Made by a program: the position numbers and the translations under genes. The notes under the pieces are model-generated. The model was given only the letters and a program-made list of their open reading frames with translations, searched no databases and was not told the origin of the DNA. Below, one piece after another: positions 32,078 through 42,196 of a DNA stretch of 44,325 bases (positions are counted from its first letter, which is position 1; the number at the start of each line of letters is the position of its first letter). Origin of the DNA: Acanthamoeba lenticulata (taxonomy: Eukaryota > Discosea > Longamoebia > Acanthamoebidae); the NCBI GenBank assembly GCA_002179805.1, contig NAVB01002131.1, positions 1 through 44,325 on the forward strand, given 5' to 3'.

Positions 32078-34187
32078 ATGGAGAAGAACATCGACCACGC
32101 ATTTGGGGGCGGCGATGAGCTCCTTCTTCATGTATTCTCCTTCCTTTCACCGTACGACGTTTGCCAAGCCGCTTCCGTTTGTCGGCGATTCGCCCTCATC
32201 GCCAAGGACGAATCGCTCTGGCGTACGTTCTGCTTTCGCTCCATGCTCGTCCCGACTCACGCCTCCTCGTCTTCAGCATCTTCCACTTCATTTTCCTCCT
32301 TTTCGACAACTTCTACCAGTCTCCTGTCCACCCTCGCCCACTCCTTCATGACGCGTCAGATGCGGTTGGCGTCGTCGTCATCTTGGTACCGCATCTTTCG
32401 CCGATGCTTCTGGCTCAAGCCTGAGCTTCGCCTCCTCGTCGAGCGGTCGCTCTACGGCGCGAAGCAGCCGCCACCGGGGAACAGCAACCGCGGGGTGATC
32501 GCGCTCGTCGCCCTGGCGGAGGAGCTGCTCCGGCCGCCCTACCTGCTGGCCGCCGTGGCGGCCCACACGGCCCCGGCCGGGACGAGCGGCGACATCGCGT
32601 GGGCCCTCCTCGTGCTCCTCGTCGCGCACGTCGGCGGCCAGTCTCTTGCAGGTGGCCATTTGCTTTCTCCCCCTTCTCTTCACCCTTGCCACTGACAACG
32701 AAACCAATGGCGCGCGGCTCGTGTCCAGAATGCTTTGTCACGTCGATGATCTCGGCCTACCTGCCCCTCGTCGTACGGACTCTGCGGCTCAACAACAACA
32801 GTAGCAGCAAAGCCTCTGGCGCCGAAGAGGAGAACAATAGTAGCGAGGGCGGCGGCATCGTCGGCGAGTCGCCGAGCTGCCGGCCATGCTCACGAGCTCG
32901 GAGACCTGCTCGAAGCTCGTCACCTGCTACTTCCATCTCACGGGCGACGCCTACCTCCAGGAACTGCTCACCCCGGTCTTGATCTCCATCGGCGATAGAC
33001 GCCGCAAGGCTGCCAAGTCCGGCTACGAGCCCGGGGAGGTGGTCCACCTGCTCCAGAACCGCGAAGGCGTGCGTTGCTCGTCTCCGAATGAAGACATGTC
33101 TTTTGTGTGTGGCCAACGTCTGAGCTCAGACCCCTTCGCTTCCTCGTGCAGGCCGCCGAGGTTGGCCAAGACGCCCGCATGATCTTGGATAAGATCGTCG
33201 GCAGCGTGGGCCACATTCCCAAGTTTGTACTCCCCACAGCCGCTCGCTTTGCCCTTGCGTGCTCGAGCGCCAACATAGGACGCGCTTGCGCGGGACAGGG
33301 CGATGCGGCGCGTGTGTCGACACCTCTACGCCGAGGTAGAGGCCGTGACGCCGGGCCGCGGGTGGCACATCGTGCGGCTCTGCTTCTTCTACCGCTACGT
33401 GTTCCCCGCCGTGGTGGGCTCCTCCCAGTACTCGGTCTTCAACGGCCTCATCCAGGACTACGGCCTGCAGTGCGTGAGCTCTCTGCTTGCTTGCCCCCTT
33501 TTTTTGTTATGTCGCTGCCGCGTTGCTGACCCGCGGGTCGACGCCAGGTCGTATCTGGTGGCGGTCACCAAGGTCATGCAGTCGCTCTGCCAGCCGCCGG
33601 AGCCGAAGCAGGAAGCCGATGGCGAGGCTGAGCGTGCCGGGGTGGAGGCCATTCGCGGCCTCGTGGCCGACTTCATGTCTGAACTGCTTCGAGTGGTACT
33701 CGAATCACGCTCTCGTCTCTTCCTCTTTTTCTGTGCGCAAGGACTCGGCCACTCACTGCGTTCCGTGCGCAGGAAGACGTCGACGAAGAGGGTGACGCAG
33801 AGGAGGACGTTACGGACTACGAAGTTGGCAGCATTTTGTGGCCGAGCACGCTTCCCCAGCAGGAGCGAGCCAAGGCGGTGCCATTTGCGCTGAACTTGCT
33901 CGCCAGGCAGCTCGACAGCCCCGCGCCCATCGCGATCCTCATTGACTGCTCCTCGGATGAGGTACAACAGTCGTGATCATCCTTAGAAGAGCTTCATCCC
34001 ATCTTCACTTCCTTCCCAGTGTCACTCACATGACATCGACACACAGTATGGGCGGCATGTGGAGGCCATCGTGGCGGGCCTGGAGGTGGAAACGGCGGAT
34101 GCGCCCTGGATGCCCTCGACGGGCTTGCCGACTCGCGGCGCCTGGCCGGCGTCCCACAAGCGGTCGCAGCGCTGCCTGCTCTCGTAG
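32078..34187 (+). CDS. F-box protein fused to a RasGAP-like domain
   Basis: Eight exons (32078-32651, 32729-32772, 32877-33068, 33152-33226, 33279-33469, 33548-33695, 33773-33961, 34047-34187) give 517 residues. Residues 13-50 are an F-box (DELLLHVFSFLSPYDVCQAASVCRRFALIAKDESLW), which normally recruits SCF ubiquitin ligase through SKP1. From about residue 165 the sequence fits a RasGAP helical domain: FHLTGDAYLQELLTPVL, KIVGSVGHIPKF, VRLCFFYRYVFPAVVGSSQY (the FLRFxxPA block) and LVAVTKVMQSL. The C-terminal region is acidic, then polar. The third exon's acceptor has two in-frame options (32856 or 32877). No arginine finger was identified, so it may be a Ras-binding adaptor rather than an active GAP. 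Confidence 0.75.
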
Positions 34188-34556
34188 CAGCGTCGACCCC
34201 CTGGTGCGGTCCAAGATCTGGCCAGCGCGAGGAGCAAGAGCCAGGCTCGGAACTGCGGGTGTTGACGAACCTAAAAAGCGAACAACTTTCCTTTCTAGTA
34301 CTCAGTTTAACCTAAACTGAACTAGCAGCAGATCTTGCCTTTTCCTGTCAACACCTGCAACAACCTGGAACCTCCACAAGCCAACCCAAAACGCAAGCAA
34401 GCTCACTCACACAGACGAAGAAGACATAGAGCCTTCGCACATAGATAGACAGACGCCACACGACCCGTTTTTTTGAGAAGCCTTTCCCGCACAAGAGGAA
34501 GGAGGCGACACTTAAGGCCAGCGCACGCTCTCTTCCGCCTCTCGTGAATAACAAAG
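34188..34556. other. Intergenic region upstream of disordered repeat protein
   Basis: A 369-bp tail-to-head spacer between two plus-strand genes. No exon was recognised; it should hold the 3' UTR of the F-box/RasGAP gene and the promoter of the next gene. Confidence 0.5.
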
Positions 34557-37301
34557 ATGAGCGCATCTTCGGGGGATCAAGCAAAAAAGAGCAGCGGTCG
34601 GGGGACCTGGGGCCGCGGCAGCAAGAAGGAGGTCGCGACGACCAGTGGTGAGCACGACGCAACGCCTGTTGACCACAACACAGGGCAATATGGTAAAACG
34701 TCTCCCCTTGAAGAAACAGTAGCAACCAGCATCAAAACTGAGACTTGATTTTTCAGATTCGAGTCCACAGACGACCGAGCAGCGCAAGCGATCGAGGTTC
34801 AGCATCAACCGCCTGTGGCGGTACAGCGCAGGGGAGGCCAAGCCGACGGATCAGTTGGGCAGTGAGCAGGGCAGCCCAACCAAGCGCAAGAGCCGCGCGC
34901 TGGAATTTTTCTCGCGCAACAGGAAGAACGAGCCTGCCACCACCCAGAGCCTCGAGTTGCCGCCCACGAGAGAGACCAGTCTTTCGGTCGACTCGACTCC
35001 GACGACGCCTGGCGCCAAGGACGGCCGGCGGCACGCGAGCAAGCCGCGCGAAAGGCCGCTAGCGCGGTCGGCTCGTGATACTCGCGAGGTCGTGTCGTCG
35101 TCTCGGAAGCAGCGCGATGGAGGCGACAAGGAAAAGCAACGAGGCAAGGAGGAGAACGAGGGCGTGAGTTCCAAGCGAGAGCATCGTCACCACCACCGCA
35201 AGCGGCGCCAGTTCAAGGGTTCGCGGGTCGACGTCGAGAGCCTGGATCTGGCAGGTGTCCCTCGCCGCGAGCGCGCGCCTCTGTCGACTCGCAGCGCCAG
35301 CAGCCGCGCCGACCGCAAGGAGATCAACCAAAAGGAGAAGGGCAGTCGCTCTCACCGCAGCAAGGACAACAAGGCTGGCGCCGTGGACGCTGATGACAAG
35401 AAGAAGAAAAAGGAACGGGAGAAGGAAAAGCACAAGGAGCGGGGCAAGCCCAGCGGCGGGAAGGAAGGCGAAAAGCACAAGACGCCGCGCGACCAGACGG
35501 AGCAGCATGACAAGACCAAGCCCCCGGCCGAGCGCCCCGAGGAAAAGTCCAAGACTCCTCGCGAGCGCGCGCGAGAGGAGAGGGACAAGCAGCAGCAATC
35601 GACGCGAGAGGAGAGCGGCAACCTCAAGGAGGGCAGCGACAAGGAGCGGCCATCAAAGGACGCATCGAAGGCGCACCAGGAAAAGGACAAAGAGCGTCGG
35701 GAGCAGCGGAAGGAGGCCCCCGTCAGGGAAGGCGCAGAGCAGAAGCCCAAGGACAAAGAAAGGGAGATCACCAAGGACGAACGCAAGGAAAGGCGCAAGA
35801 GCTACAATGGGGGGAACAGCAGCGGTGGCGGTGGCAACGGCAGCAGCACCAACAGCGGGAGCAGCAGCGCCCGCAGCCGAAGCCGAATCCAGCGGACAGA
35901 CGATCCCGACACCATTCGGAACAGCGGCGAAGGCATCAAGCTCGAGGACGGTGATAACACGCCCGGCAACCGACGAAGCCGTCGGCTTCAGCAAAGCAGC
36001 AGCGACAACGTCAGGATGCCTGAGCCAGTGGCTGAGAGCTCGGCTGGCAGTGGGGGCAACAGCGCCCGTCGAAGTCGCATCCTGCGCAGCGAGGACGTGG
36101 TCGGCAGCAGCGGGGACAGCCTGCGGGAGACCAAGGACGCCAAGGAGGCCAAGGAGGCGGCTAGCAGCAGCAGCAGCGGTGGCAGTCGCAGCCGGAGCCG
36201 CATTCAGCGCAAGGACGATGACAAGACCGCCGCCAAGGAGTCGAACGACACGAGCAGTGGCGCTGCAAGTGGCAGCCGCAGCCGAAGCCGGATCCAACGC
36301 AACAACGACGAAACCGGCGCTGTTGAGAGCAGCGGCGACAACCTGCGGGAGGCAAAGGACGCCAGGGATGCCAAAGAGGCCAGCGGCAGCAGCGGGGGCG
36401 GTCGCAGCCGAAGCCGTATCCAACGCAGTGGTGACGACGCGATCAGCGGAAGCGTGGACAGCCTGCGGGACGCCAAGGACGCCAAAGAGACTGGTGGCAG
36501 CAACAGTGGCGGTCGCAGCCGGAGCCGCATTCAGCATAATGACGATGGCGTAGACAACGTCAAAGGCAAGGACGCGCACGAGGCTGGCACCAGCAGTGGG
36601 AGTCGTAGCCGAAGCCGCATCCAGCGCAGCGGTGATGACACCATCGAAGGCAGCGGCGAGCCCAAGGACGCCAACAAGGAGGCCAGCACCAGCAGCAGCG
36701 GGGGCAGCCGCAGCCGAAGCCGCATCCAACGCAAGGATGACGGCGCTGACAATGTCAGGTCCACCGCGCCCAAGGACCATAAAAAGTCGGGGACGAGCGC
36801 CAAGGAAGAAGCTGGACGAAGCGGGAGCAAGCGACAAGACAAAGGCGGAGACGACAGCGTGCGCGAGGCCAAGCGAAAGACGTCGGTCCGGGAAGAGGCG
36901 TCGCAACAACCAGAGAAGGACCAAAATGACAGCAGCGAGGATCCGGAAACGTCCAAGAAGACGAGGAACAAGAACGAGGAGAAAAAGAGCAAAGAGACAG
37001 AGCATGAGACAGGCAAGGAAGAGGAAGAAGGGAAGGACGAAAAGGATGAGAAATCGTCGAACCCGGACGTTGATGATGACACCGCGTTGGACGAGAGCCC
37101 TTTCGCTCGGGAGCTGGCCAAGAGGGCCAACCAGAACCGAGCCCAGGTCCGTCTCCTTGACCTTTTTTCCATGAACTCTCACAGCCCCCAATAACAACTA
37201 TGCAGAAGCTGACGCAGATGGAAGAGTTGCTTGCCTCGAAGAAGGCGCAAAAGGGCCAGAGGGGCGCCAAGAGGGCCTCGCTCGCGGCCAAGAAGACCTG
37301 A
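34557..37301 (+). CDS. Large intrinsically disordered protein with SRSRSRIQR-type repeats
   Basis: Unrecognised 873-residue protein from three exons (34557-34692, 34757-37146, 37206-37301). The short N-terminus has a basic patch (EQRKRSRFSINRLWRY). Residues 100-400 are extremely charged Lys/Glu/Arg/Asp sequence, predicted single helix or disorder. Between about 35860 and 36760 there are eight units of a repeat whose core is (R)SRSRIQR or a variant (SRSRSRIQRTDD, RRSRILRSED, SRSRSRIQRKDD, and so on), spaced 25-40 residues by Gly/Ser and DAKEA spacers. The C-terminal exon encodes an amphipathic Lys-rich helix (LTQMEELLASKKAQKGQRGA). Repeat DNA identity suggests tandem duplication. The RS-type core could be a target of SR kinases or bind RNA; this is inference. 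Confidence 0.7.
35866..36745 (+). repeat. Eight-unit coding repeat (core RSRSRIQR)
   Basis: Eight units, each with core CGC-AGC-CGA/G-AGC-CGC/A/T-AT(C/T)-CA(A/G)-CGC, occur at irregular spacing. Six of eight cores are identical as protein; one reads RRSRILRS and another RSRSRIQH. Spacer residues DSLRE/DAKDAKE/GSG recur. This supports expansion by internal duplication followed by drift. Confidence 0.75.
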
Positions 37302-37463
37302 GCTTCCGTCCCACCAACGGGAAGCGGTTTGCCTCACATCTTTGTACTTCAACTAACAGTGGAGCTTTACTTACGTACATATATACAAGATCTACAGCGA
37401 GGACTGTACATAAAGAAAGAGGAGGGTGAAGGTGGGAGGGAGTAGAGATTCTCTAAAAAGGAC

Positions 37464-37760
37464 CTAGTGTTGCTTGTTGGTGACGACGCGAGGGCGCTGG
37501 AAGCCGCCTCCCCGCGTAGCCCCTCGAGCTCCGAGAGATTGGCGTTGACGCTGGAGTTGCTGGGGCTTCACTGCGAGATCTCTCTTATGTCGCTTGGCAT
37601 TCTCTCGCCGCGAGGGCTTGTCCGCGTCCAGCGGCTTAGCGGCCAAGTCTTCGTTGGCTTCCATGAGGTTGAGCAAAAGCAGCAACGAGAGGACGTTGGG
37701 CGGGGCGGCAGCCCCCTGTGCTTCTGCAAGTCCTTTCTCATCTCGTTCTTCTGTTGACAT
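37464..37760 (-). CDS. Small polar hypothetical protein
   Basis: Unrecognised open frame of 98 residues starting at an ATG (MSTEERDEKGLAEAQ). A Leu-rich helix (NVLSLLLLLNLMEANEDLA) is followed by a strongly basic tail (KRHKRDLAVKPQQLQRQRQS) ending in GGGFQRPRVV. It is convergent with the preceding gene (162 bp between stops) and head-to-head with the WRKY-like gene. Its composition fits a nuclear RNA- or DNA-associated adaptor, but no family match is visible. It could be one exon of a longer gene. Confidence 0.45.
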   Translation of the reverse strand: MSTEERDEKGLAEAQGAAAPPNVLSLLLLLNLMEANEDLAAKPLDADKPSRRENAKRHKRDLAVKPQQLQRQRQSLGARGATRGGGFQRPRVVTNKQH

Positions 37761-38154
37761 TTAGCACTGGAACGTGAATCGGTGATGTGCTGATTCGATT
37801 TGACCTGGTTGTTGTTGCAGCGAGACACGTCCTGCACGCCGCTTGGGGAGGGTTGCAATGTTGGCGCGGGTACCCGTCCGCTTCAATAGGCGAAACCAAA
37901 GCAATGAAAACGGCGTTGGGCGGGAAAGCCCAAGACAGCCGAAACGCTTTTTCCGGAATTAACACGGAAACACAGTTATGCCTCGTACGCGGAACGCCAC
38001 AGCGAAAAATTGAGGCGCCACATTCCCGCCCGGCACTTGCGTGTCGCCCAGGCAGAGCGAAAAGCTCCCTTTCGCCCCGTACGGCTGGAAAGGGGCGAAA
38101 TTTCGGTCTGAGCGACAGCGCGAAAGGGCGAAATTGTTGTTCGAGAGCAGGAAG
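37761..38154. promoter_or_regulatory. Divergent promoter with a cluster of GCGAAA (E2F-like) sites
   Basis: A 394-bp head-to-head spacer. GCGAAA or its complement occurs five times between 38057 and 38133 (at 38057, 38070, 38095, 38120 and 38128), one as GCGCGAAA (38118-38125), just 20-100 bp before the ATG at 38155. TTTSSCGC/GCGCGAAA is the known E2F/DP consensus. This density suggests cell-cycle control of one or both flanking genes. Confidence 0.45.
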
Positions 38155-38872
38155 ATGGAGCTGCCCGAAGAGGTAGTCGCCCATCTCTTCGCCGCGCAGC
38201 ATCACGGTTCCGTCGAAGAAGAGGACAAGGAAGAGGAAACGACCCACCTTGGCGGGTATCAATGGCCACCCAGTCTAGCTTTCATCTTGATTCACATGGC
38301 CTTAATTAATTATTCTACCGCAGTACTGGAGATGAGGAAGGCGTCGTTGAAGCTCAAGCCAAGAAGAGGAGGCTCGATTTGAACGACGCGAGCGTCACTG
38401 GAGCTGGCGACGCCCCAGGCACTGACCAGGACAGTCCAGTCGTTCTCGATGACGCGGCGTCAACGACACTCGTGCCTGGCGGAGGGGACGGAGACGGCGC
38501 TGATACAGGCAATGTCGCCTACATCACAACACTGGAGAACCTGTCCATCTGGCGCTGGCACAAGCGCGGCGGAGCCAAGTCCCTGGCTTCTGGCGTCCAG
38601 CGTCAGTACCACACCTGTGGCCAGCAGAAGACCACCGGCTGCCCCGCGCGGTTCGTTGTTTGCGTAGTCATCATCACCACCACCAATGTTCTCTAACCTG
38701 GAAGGTGTGGTGCAGGTATTACTTGGACACGAGCCCACAGAAGCTGACGGTCGGCGAGCCGCATATCGAAGTGGCCGAGCACAATCACACGCCGCCCAAC
38801 CGACCCAAGGGCAAACTTCACGTCGCGCGCCGGAAGGTTGTGGCCACGCCTCGAGTACGGCCACCCATGTAA
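38155..38872 (+). CDS. WRKY/FLYWCH-like zinc-finger protein
   Basis: Probable DNA-binding protein of 194 residues from three exons (38155-38255, 38324-38650, 38716-38872). An acidic N-terminus is followed by a basic nuclear signal (KKRR, 47-50) and an acidic linker. The finger runs from IWRWHKRGGAKS (109-120) through YHTCGQQKTTGCPARYY to EVAEHNHTPP. Ligands C132, C140, H165 and H167 give C-X7-C-X24-H-X-H, the WRKY-GCM1 superfamily pattern; WRWHKRGGAK aligns with WRKYGQK and GCPAR with GCPVRK. The intron sits inside the finger (PAR|YY), as in many WRKY genes. The start ATG lies directly below the E2F-like cluster. It may equally be called FLYWCH-type; no transposase domain is attached. Confidence 0.8.
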
Positions 38873-38943
38873 AGCTGCACCGATGGACACAAGGTCGATG
38901 CTGAGCTGTCAAAAACGCACACGTATGACAGAGCAACAAGAAG

Positions 38944-40541
38944 ATGCGGTGCGCACAGATTGTGCGGCCCAACGAGGCGCTGCACGTGACCGAGGTCGAG
39001 CTGCCCGTCGTGCGCGGCCACCAGGTGCTGGTCAAGGTGGCTGCCGCGGGCGTGTGTCACACTGGTTCGTCCGCGCCAACAATTCAACCCAGGCATCTGT
39101 TCATTCACTTCACATCTGGGCGTGTTCGATGCTCGTGTAACGGATGACAGACCTGCATCTGTGGGACGATGGCTACGACCTGGGCGGCGAACGCGGCCTT
39201 TGGCGCTTTACTGAGCGCGGCCTTCCCTTCCCGCTCACTCCCGGCCACGAGATCTCTGGTCCGCCCCTTTCGACTATTATTAATGAGAAACTGAAAAATA
39301 TCTCAAAATCATGACAACAGGGACAATCCACGCGGTGGGGAAGGAGGCGACGACGGTCAAGGTCGGCGCGCGGGTCGTGGTCTTTCCCTGGATTGGCTGC
39401 GGTCATTGTGCGCGCTGCAAGCAAGGCCGTGACAACATCTGCGACGGTTCGTCTGGCGTCTTGTGTTCGCACGTTAAATCAACTCAAGTCTGCCGACGCT
39501 GCGCGCCGCCATCACTCCCGCAGGCTCCACTCGAGAGATCGGCTTCCTGCTGGGCGGCGGCTACGCCGAGTTTGTGCTGGTGCCCCATGAACAGTGCGTC
39601 TTGCATCGGACTGGCGGGGCGGTCGTGTGCGGGGCTGGTGACTCACCAGAGACGGCGGAGCCAGATACGTCGTGCAGCTGCCGAGCGGGATCGATCTGGA
39701 GACGGCGTGCCTGCTGCCGTGCTCCGGCCTCACGGCCTACTCGGCCATCAAAAAGGCCAAGACGGGGCCACAGGACGTCCTCGTCCTCATCGGCATGGGC
39801 GGCGTCGGGCTGATGGCCCTCAAGCTGGCCCGCGCACGGCTGCTGTCGACCATCGTCTGTGTCGACGTCGACGACGCCAAGCTCAACATGGCTCGCGCCG
39901 AGGGCGCGCACTACACCATCAACACCCTCGTACGTGCAACCACATAAAATAGATAAATTTAAAAATAAATTTTTATACTATTTATTTTTAAATTTTTTTA
40001 TAATATTTTAACAAAAACACCTAAAAAATAAACACACGCGTGGTGCAGAGAGAGGGCGACCACAAAGCCGAGGTGTACGGCATCACCGGCGGCCGCGGGG
40101 TCGAGTGCGTTATTGGTACGTCCCCTGAGATACGTTTCATTCAACTTTGGTGATTGACGTGAGCCTGTCCGCTCAGACTTTGTTGGCCGGCCCGAGACGG
40201 TGGCGCTGGGCCTCGGGCTGCTGCGCAAGCACGGGCGGCTGCTGCTGGTGGGCCTGTATGGCGGCGAGGCGCGCGTGCCGGTGCCGCTTGTCCCGCTCCG
40301 GGCGATCACGGTCAAGGGCGTCCACACGGGCACCTACGCCGACCTCGAGGAGCTCGTCGCCGTGGTGGACCGCACGCGGCTCAACCTGGCGTCGCTCGTG
40401 GCCGAGCGATTTCACGGTCTGGCCCAAGCTACCACCGCCCTCACGGCCCTTCGCCACGGCCATGTCCGCGGCCGCGCTCTCCTTCTCCCATCATCCTCGC
40501 TCGGCGTCCCGCCCCTCCCTCCGCCGTTGCCATTCACCTGA
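38944..40541 (+). CDS. Zinc-dependent medium-chain alcohol dehydrogenase
   Basis: NAD(P)-dependent alcohol/aldehyde oxidoreductase (MDR family), 373 residues from seven exons (38944-39064, 39151-39258, 39321-39446, 39524-39593, 39665-39929, 40049-40115, 40177-40541). Catalytic zinc ligands C38 (GVCHTDLHLW) and H73-E74 (PGHEISG) are present; structural zinc cysteines C103, C106, C109 and C117 (GCGHCARCKQGRDNIC) are all intact. The Rossmann glycine motif is IGMGGVGLMAL, followed by the acidic ribose binder VCVDVDD. The catalytic core is complete and similar to bacterial GroES-like ADHs. The last codons (SSSLGVPPLPPPLPFT) are atypical; a final exon at about 40594 (ending VAFE, then stop) is possible if 3' splicing differs. 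It starts 71 bp after the WRKY-like stop. Confidence 0.9.
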
Positions 40542-40784
40542 AAGCTTAGCATTAAAAACGTGATTTTTTAAATAAAAATTGATAAAATTGGCAGGTTGCC
40601 TTCGAGTGAGTGCAGCACTACGGCCCCAACAGGCTTCAGTCAAAGAGAGAGGGTGAAAAAACTGAAGGATAATATAACATGTGGCCAACAAGTTGCCACG
40701 TGAACATAGGAACGGAGAGATCCCAGCTGGACATTCGCCTCGTAAGTATGCACTGCTATCATGCCATATGGGACGTGCTCGTTT

Positions 40785-41819
40785 TTATTCTTCTGGACAG
40801 CCATTGGCACGTGCCCATGCAAGCACTGCAGATTGGCCTCCAATCTCTGCATATTTGCACGTTCTCTTGTCCCACGGGCAGCCGTTGGCGCATAACCACT
40901 GAAGGATCTCCAGATGGCCGTGCAGGGCTGCCGTGGCACAAGCCCATGCATCCCATGGACAGCCGTTGGCGTGGGCCCACTTGAGCACATCCAAGTGGCC
41001 ATTCACCACCGCTGTGTAGCACGTTTCCTTGTCCCACGGGCAGCCGTTGGCGCGCAACCACTGGAGCATGGCCAGGCGGTTGTTGCTGGCCGCCTCGGCG
41101 CAGGCCCGTGTGTTCCACGGGCAACCGTTGACGTGCAACCACTGGAGCACGTCCATGTGGCCTCCCCTGGCCGCGGCACTGAAGGTCCACTCGTCCCACG
41201 GGCAGCCGTTGGCGCACAACCACTGGAGAATGGCCAAGTGGCCTCTCTCGGCCGCCTTGCTGCTGGTGTCCCAGTCCCATGGGCAACCGTTGGCGCGCGC
41301 CCACTGGAGCACGGCGAGGTGGTTGTTGCTGGCCGCCACGGTGCATACCATGCCGTTCCAGGGACAGCCGTGGGCGCGCAGCCACTGAAGCACGGCCAGG
41401 TAGCCGCCCCTGGCTGCGGCACTGCAGCTCCACTCGTCCCACGGGCAGCCGTTGGCATGCAACCACTGAAGCATGTCTAAGTGGCCGCCCTGGGCTGCTT
41501 CGTGGCACGATCTGCTGTCCCAAGGGCAGCCCTGCTGGCGGGCCCACTTGAGCACGGTGAGCCAGCATTCGCTGGCCACACTTGCTGCAAATCGTTCGCC
41601 TCCTCTTGTTGAGGCTATGTAGCGGAGACTTGTCGCGGGCTCGTGCGAGGAGGCCAGAAGCAGGTGCTGCGCGCGGGTCCACGTGTGGCACACGGCACGG
41701 CAGGGCGCCAGGGCCGCCGGTCGAAGGAAGCTGAGCACGATGGCCACAAGCTCCACGGGGAGCGCATTAATGTCAGTTTCCACACCCCAGGAGGAGGCGG
41801 AGGGTATCCTCGCTTCCAT
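40785..41819 (-). CDS. F-box / ankyrin-type repeat protein with GCPW repeats
   Basis: Intronless gene, 344 residues. Residues 17-50 form an F-box (INALPVELVAIVLSFLRPAALAPCRAVCHTW). About nine repeats of ~26 residues follow with the pattern AA..GHL.VLQWL.ANGCPWD (for example AARGGHMDVLQWLHVNGCPW). The repeats are very alike in DNA, so expansion is recent. The same F-box plus GCPW-ankyrin class is expanded in amoeba giant viruses such as pandoraviruses and in some stramenopiles. Such proteins are presumed SCF substrate adaptors. The lack of introns, in a window where most neighbours are spliced, fits duplication, retroposition or transfer. The ATG at 41819 is the first in frame. Confidence 0.9.
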   Translation of the reverse strand: MEARIPSASSWGVETDINALPVELVAIVLSFLRPAALAPCRAVCHTWTRAQHLLLASSHEPATSLRYIASTRGGERFAASVASECWLTVLKWARQQGCPWDSRSCHEAAQGGHLDMLQWLHANGCPWDEWSCSAAARGGYLAVLQWLRAHGCPWNGMVCTVAASNNHLAVLQWARANGCPWDWDTSSKAAERGHLAILQWLCANGCPWDEWTFSAAARGGHMDVLQWLHVNGCPWNTRACAEAASNNRLAMLQWLRANGCPWDKETCYTAVVNGHLDVLKWAHANGCPWDAWACATAALHGHLEILQWLCANGCPWDKRTCKYAEIGGQSAVLAWARANGCPEE

Positions 41820-42196
41820 GTTCTTGACACTGGGGAAATTGCGGTTTGTGCTTATCTTTGTTTAATTCCTTTTTATCTGCCTGCCCCCGACCTCGAACCC
41901 GCAAACCTCCACTGGCACGGACAGTATGGAGCCATCAAAGAAATTTCTGTCAAACGGCACGGCTTGTTGCGCAAGGTCTTGGTTTTTCACAAACTCTTCC
42001 TCTGGCGCATTGTCCATATGTTCCAGCACAGGCACAATTCGCTGAGTCTTCCAGGTGAACTCCCTCAATGTCGGTACCAGGAGCATACGGCCGACTAATA
42101 CAAAAGGCTCAGAAGGTCTTTACCATCAAATCAACATCAATAGCAGACGCCCTCTAAGCAGGCTCATCACTTAACTCGTTTGACAAGCTCAATAAC
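41820..42196. promoter_or_regulatory. Divergent promoter region between F-box/ankyrin and lectin genes
   Basis: A 377-bp head-to-head spacer with no recognised exon. The last 80 bp before the lectin ATG are A/C-rich (AAATCAACATCAATAGCAG), a typical 5' leader composition here. No clear TATA box. Confidence 0.45.

Noticed and set aside
32773..32876. Possible frameshift in the F-box/RasGAP gene
   Set aside because: A GTACGG donor at 32773 and an in-frame acceptor remove the conflict; it is an intron, not a break.
35255..36553. 432-residue plus-strand frame within the same gene
   Set aside because: Frame-shifted shadow of the repeat protein; Ala/Arg/Thr composition only.
35653..37197. 514-residue open frame on the minus strand opposite the disordered repeat protein
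   Set aside because: It is the antisense of Lys/Arg/Ser-rich GC codons, is hydrophobic and low-complexity, and has no domain; the plus-strand frame has coherent repeats and splice sites.
39950..40048. Very AT-rich segment suggesting an inserted element or origin
   Set aside because: It is an intron of the alcohol dehydrogenase with good donor and acceptor and no terminal repeats.
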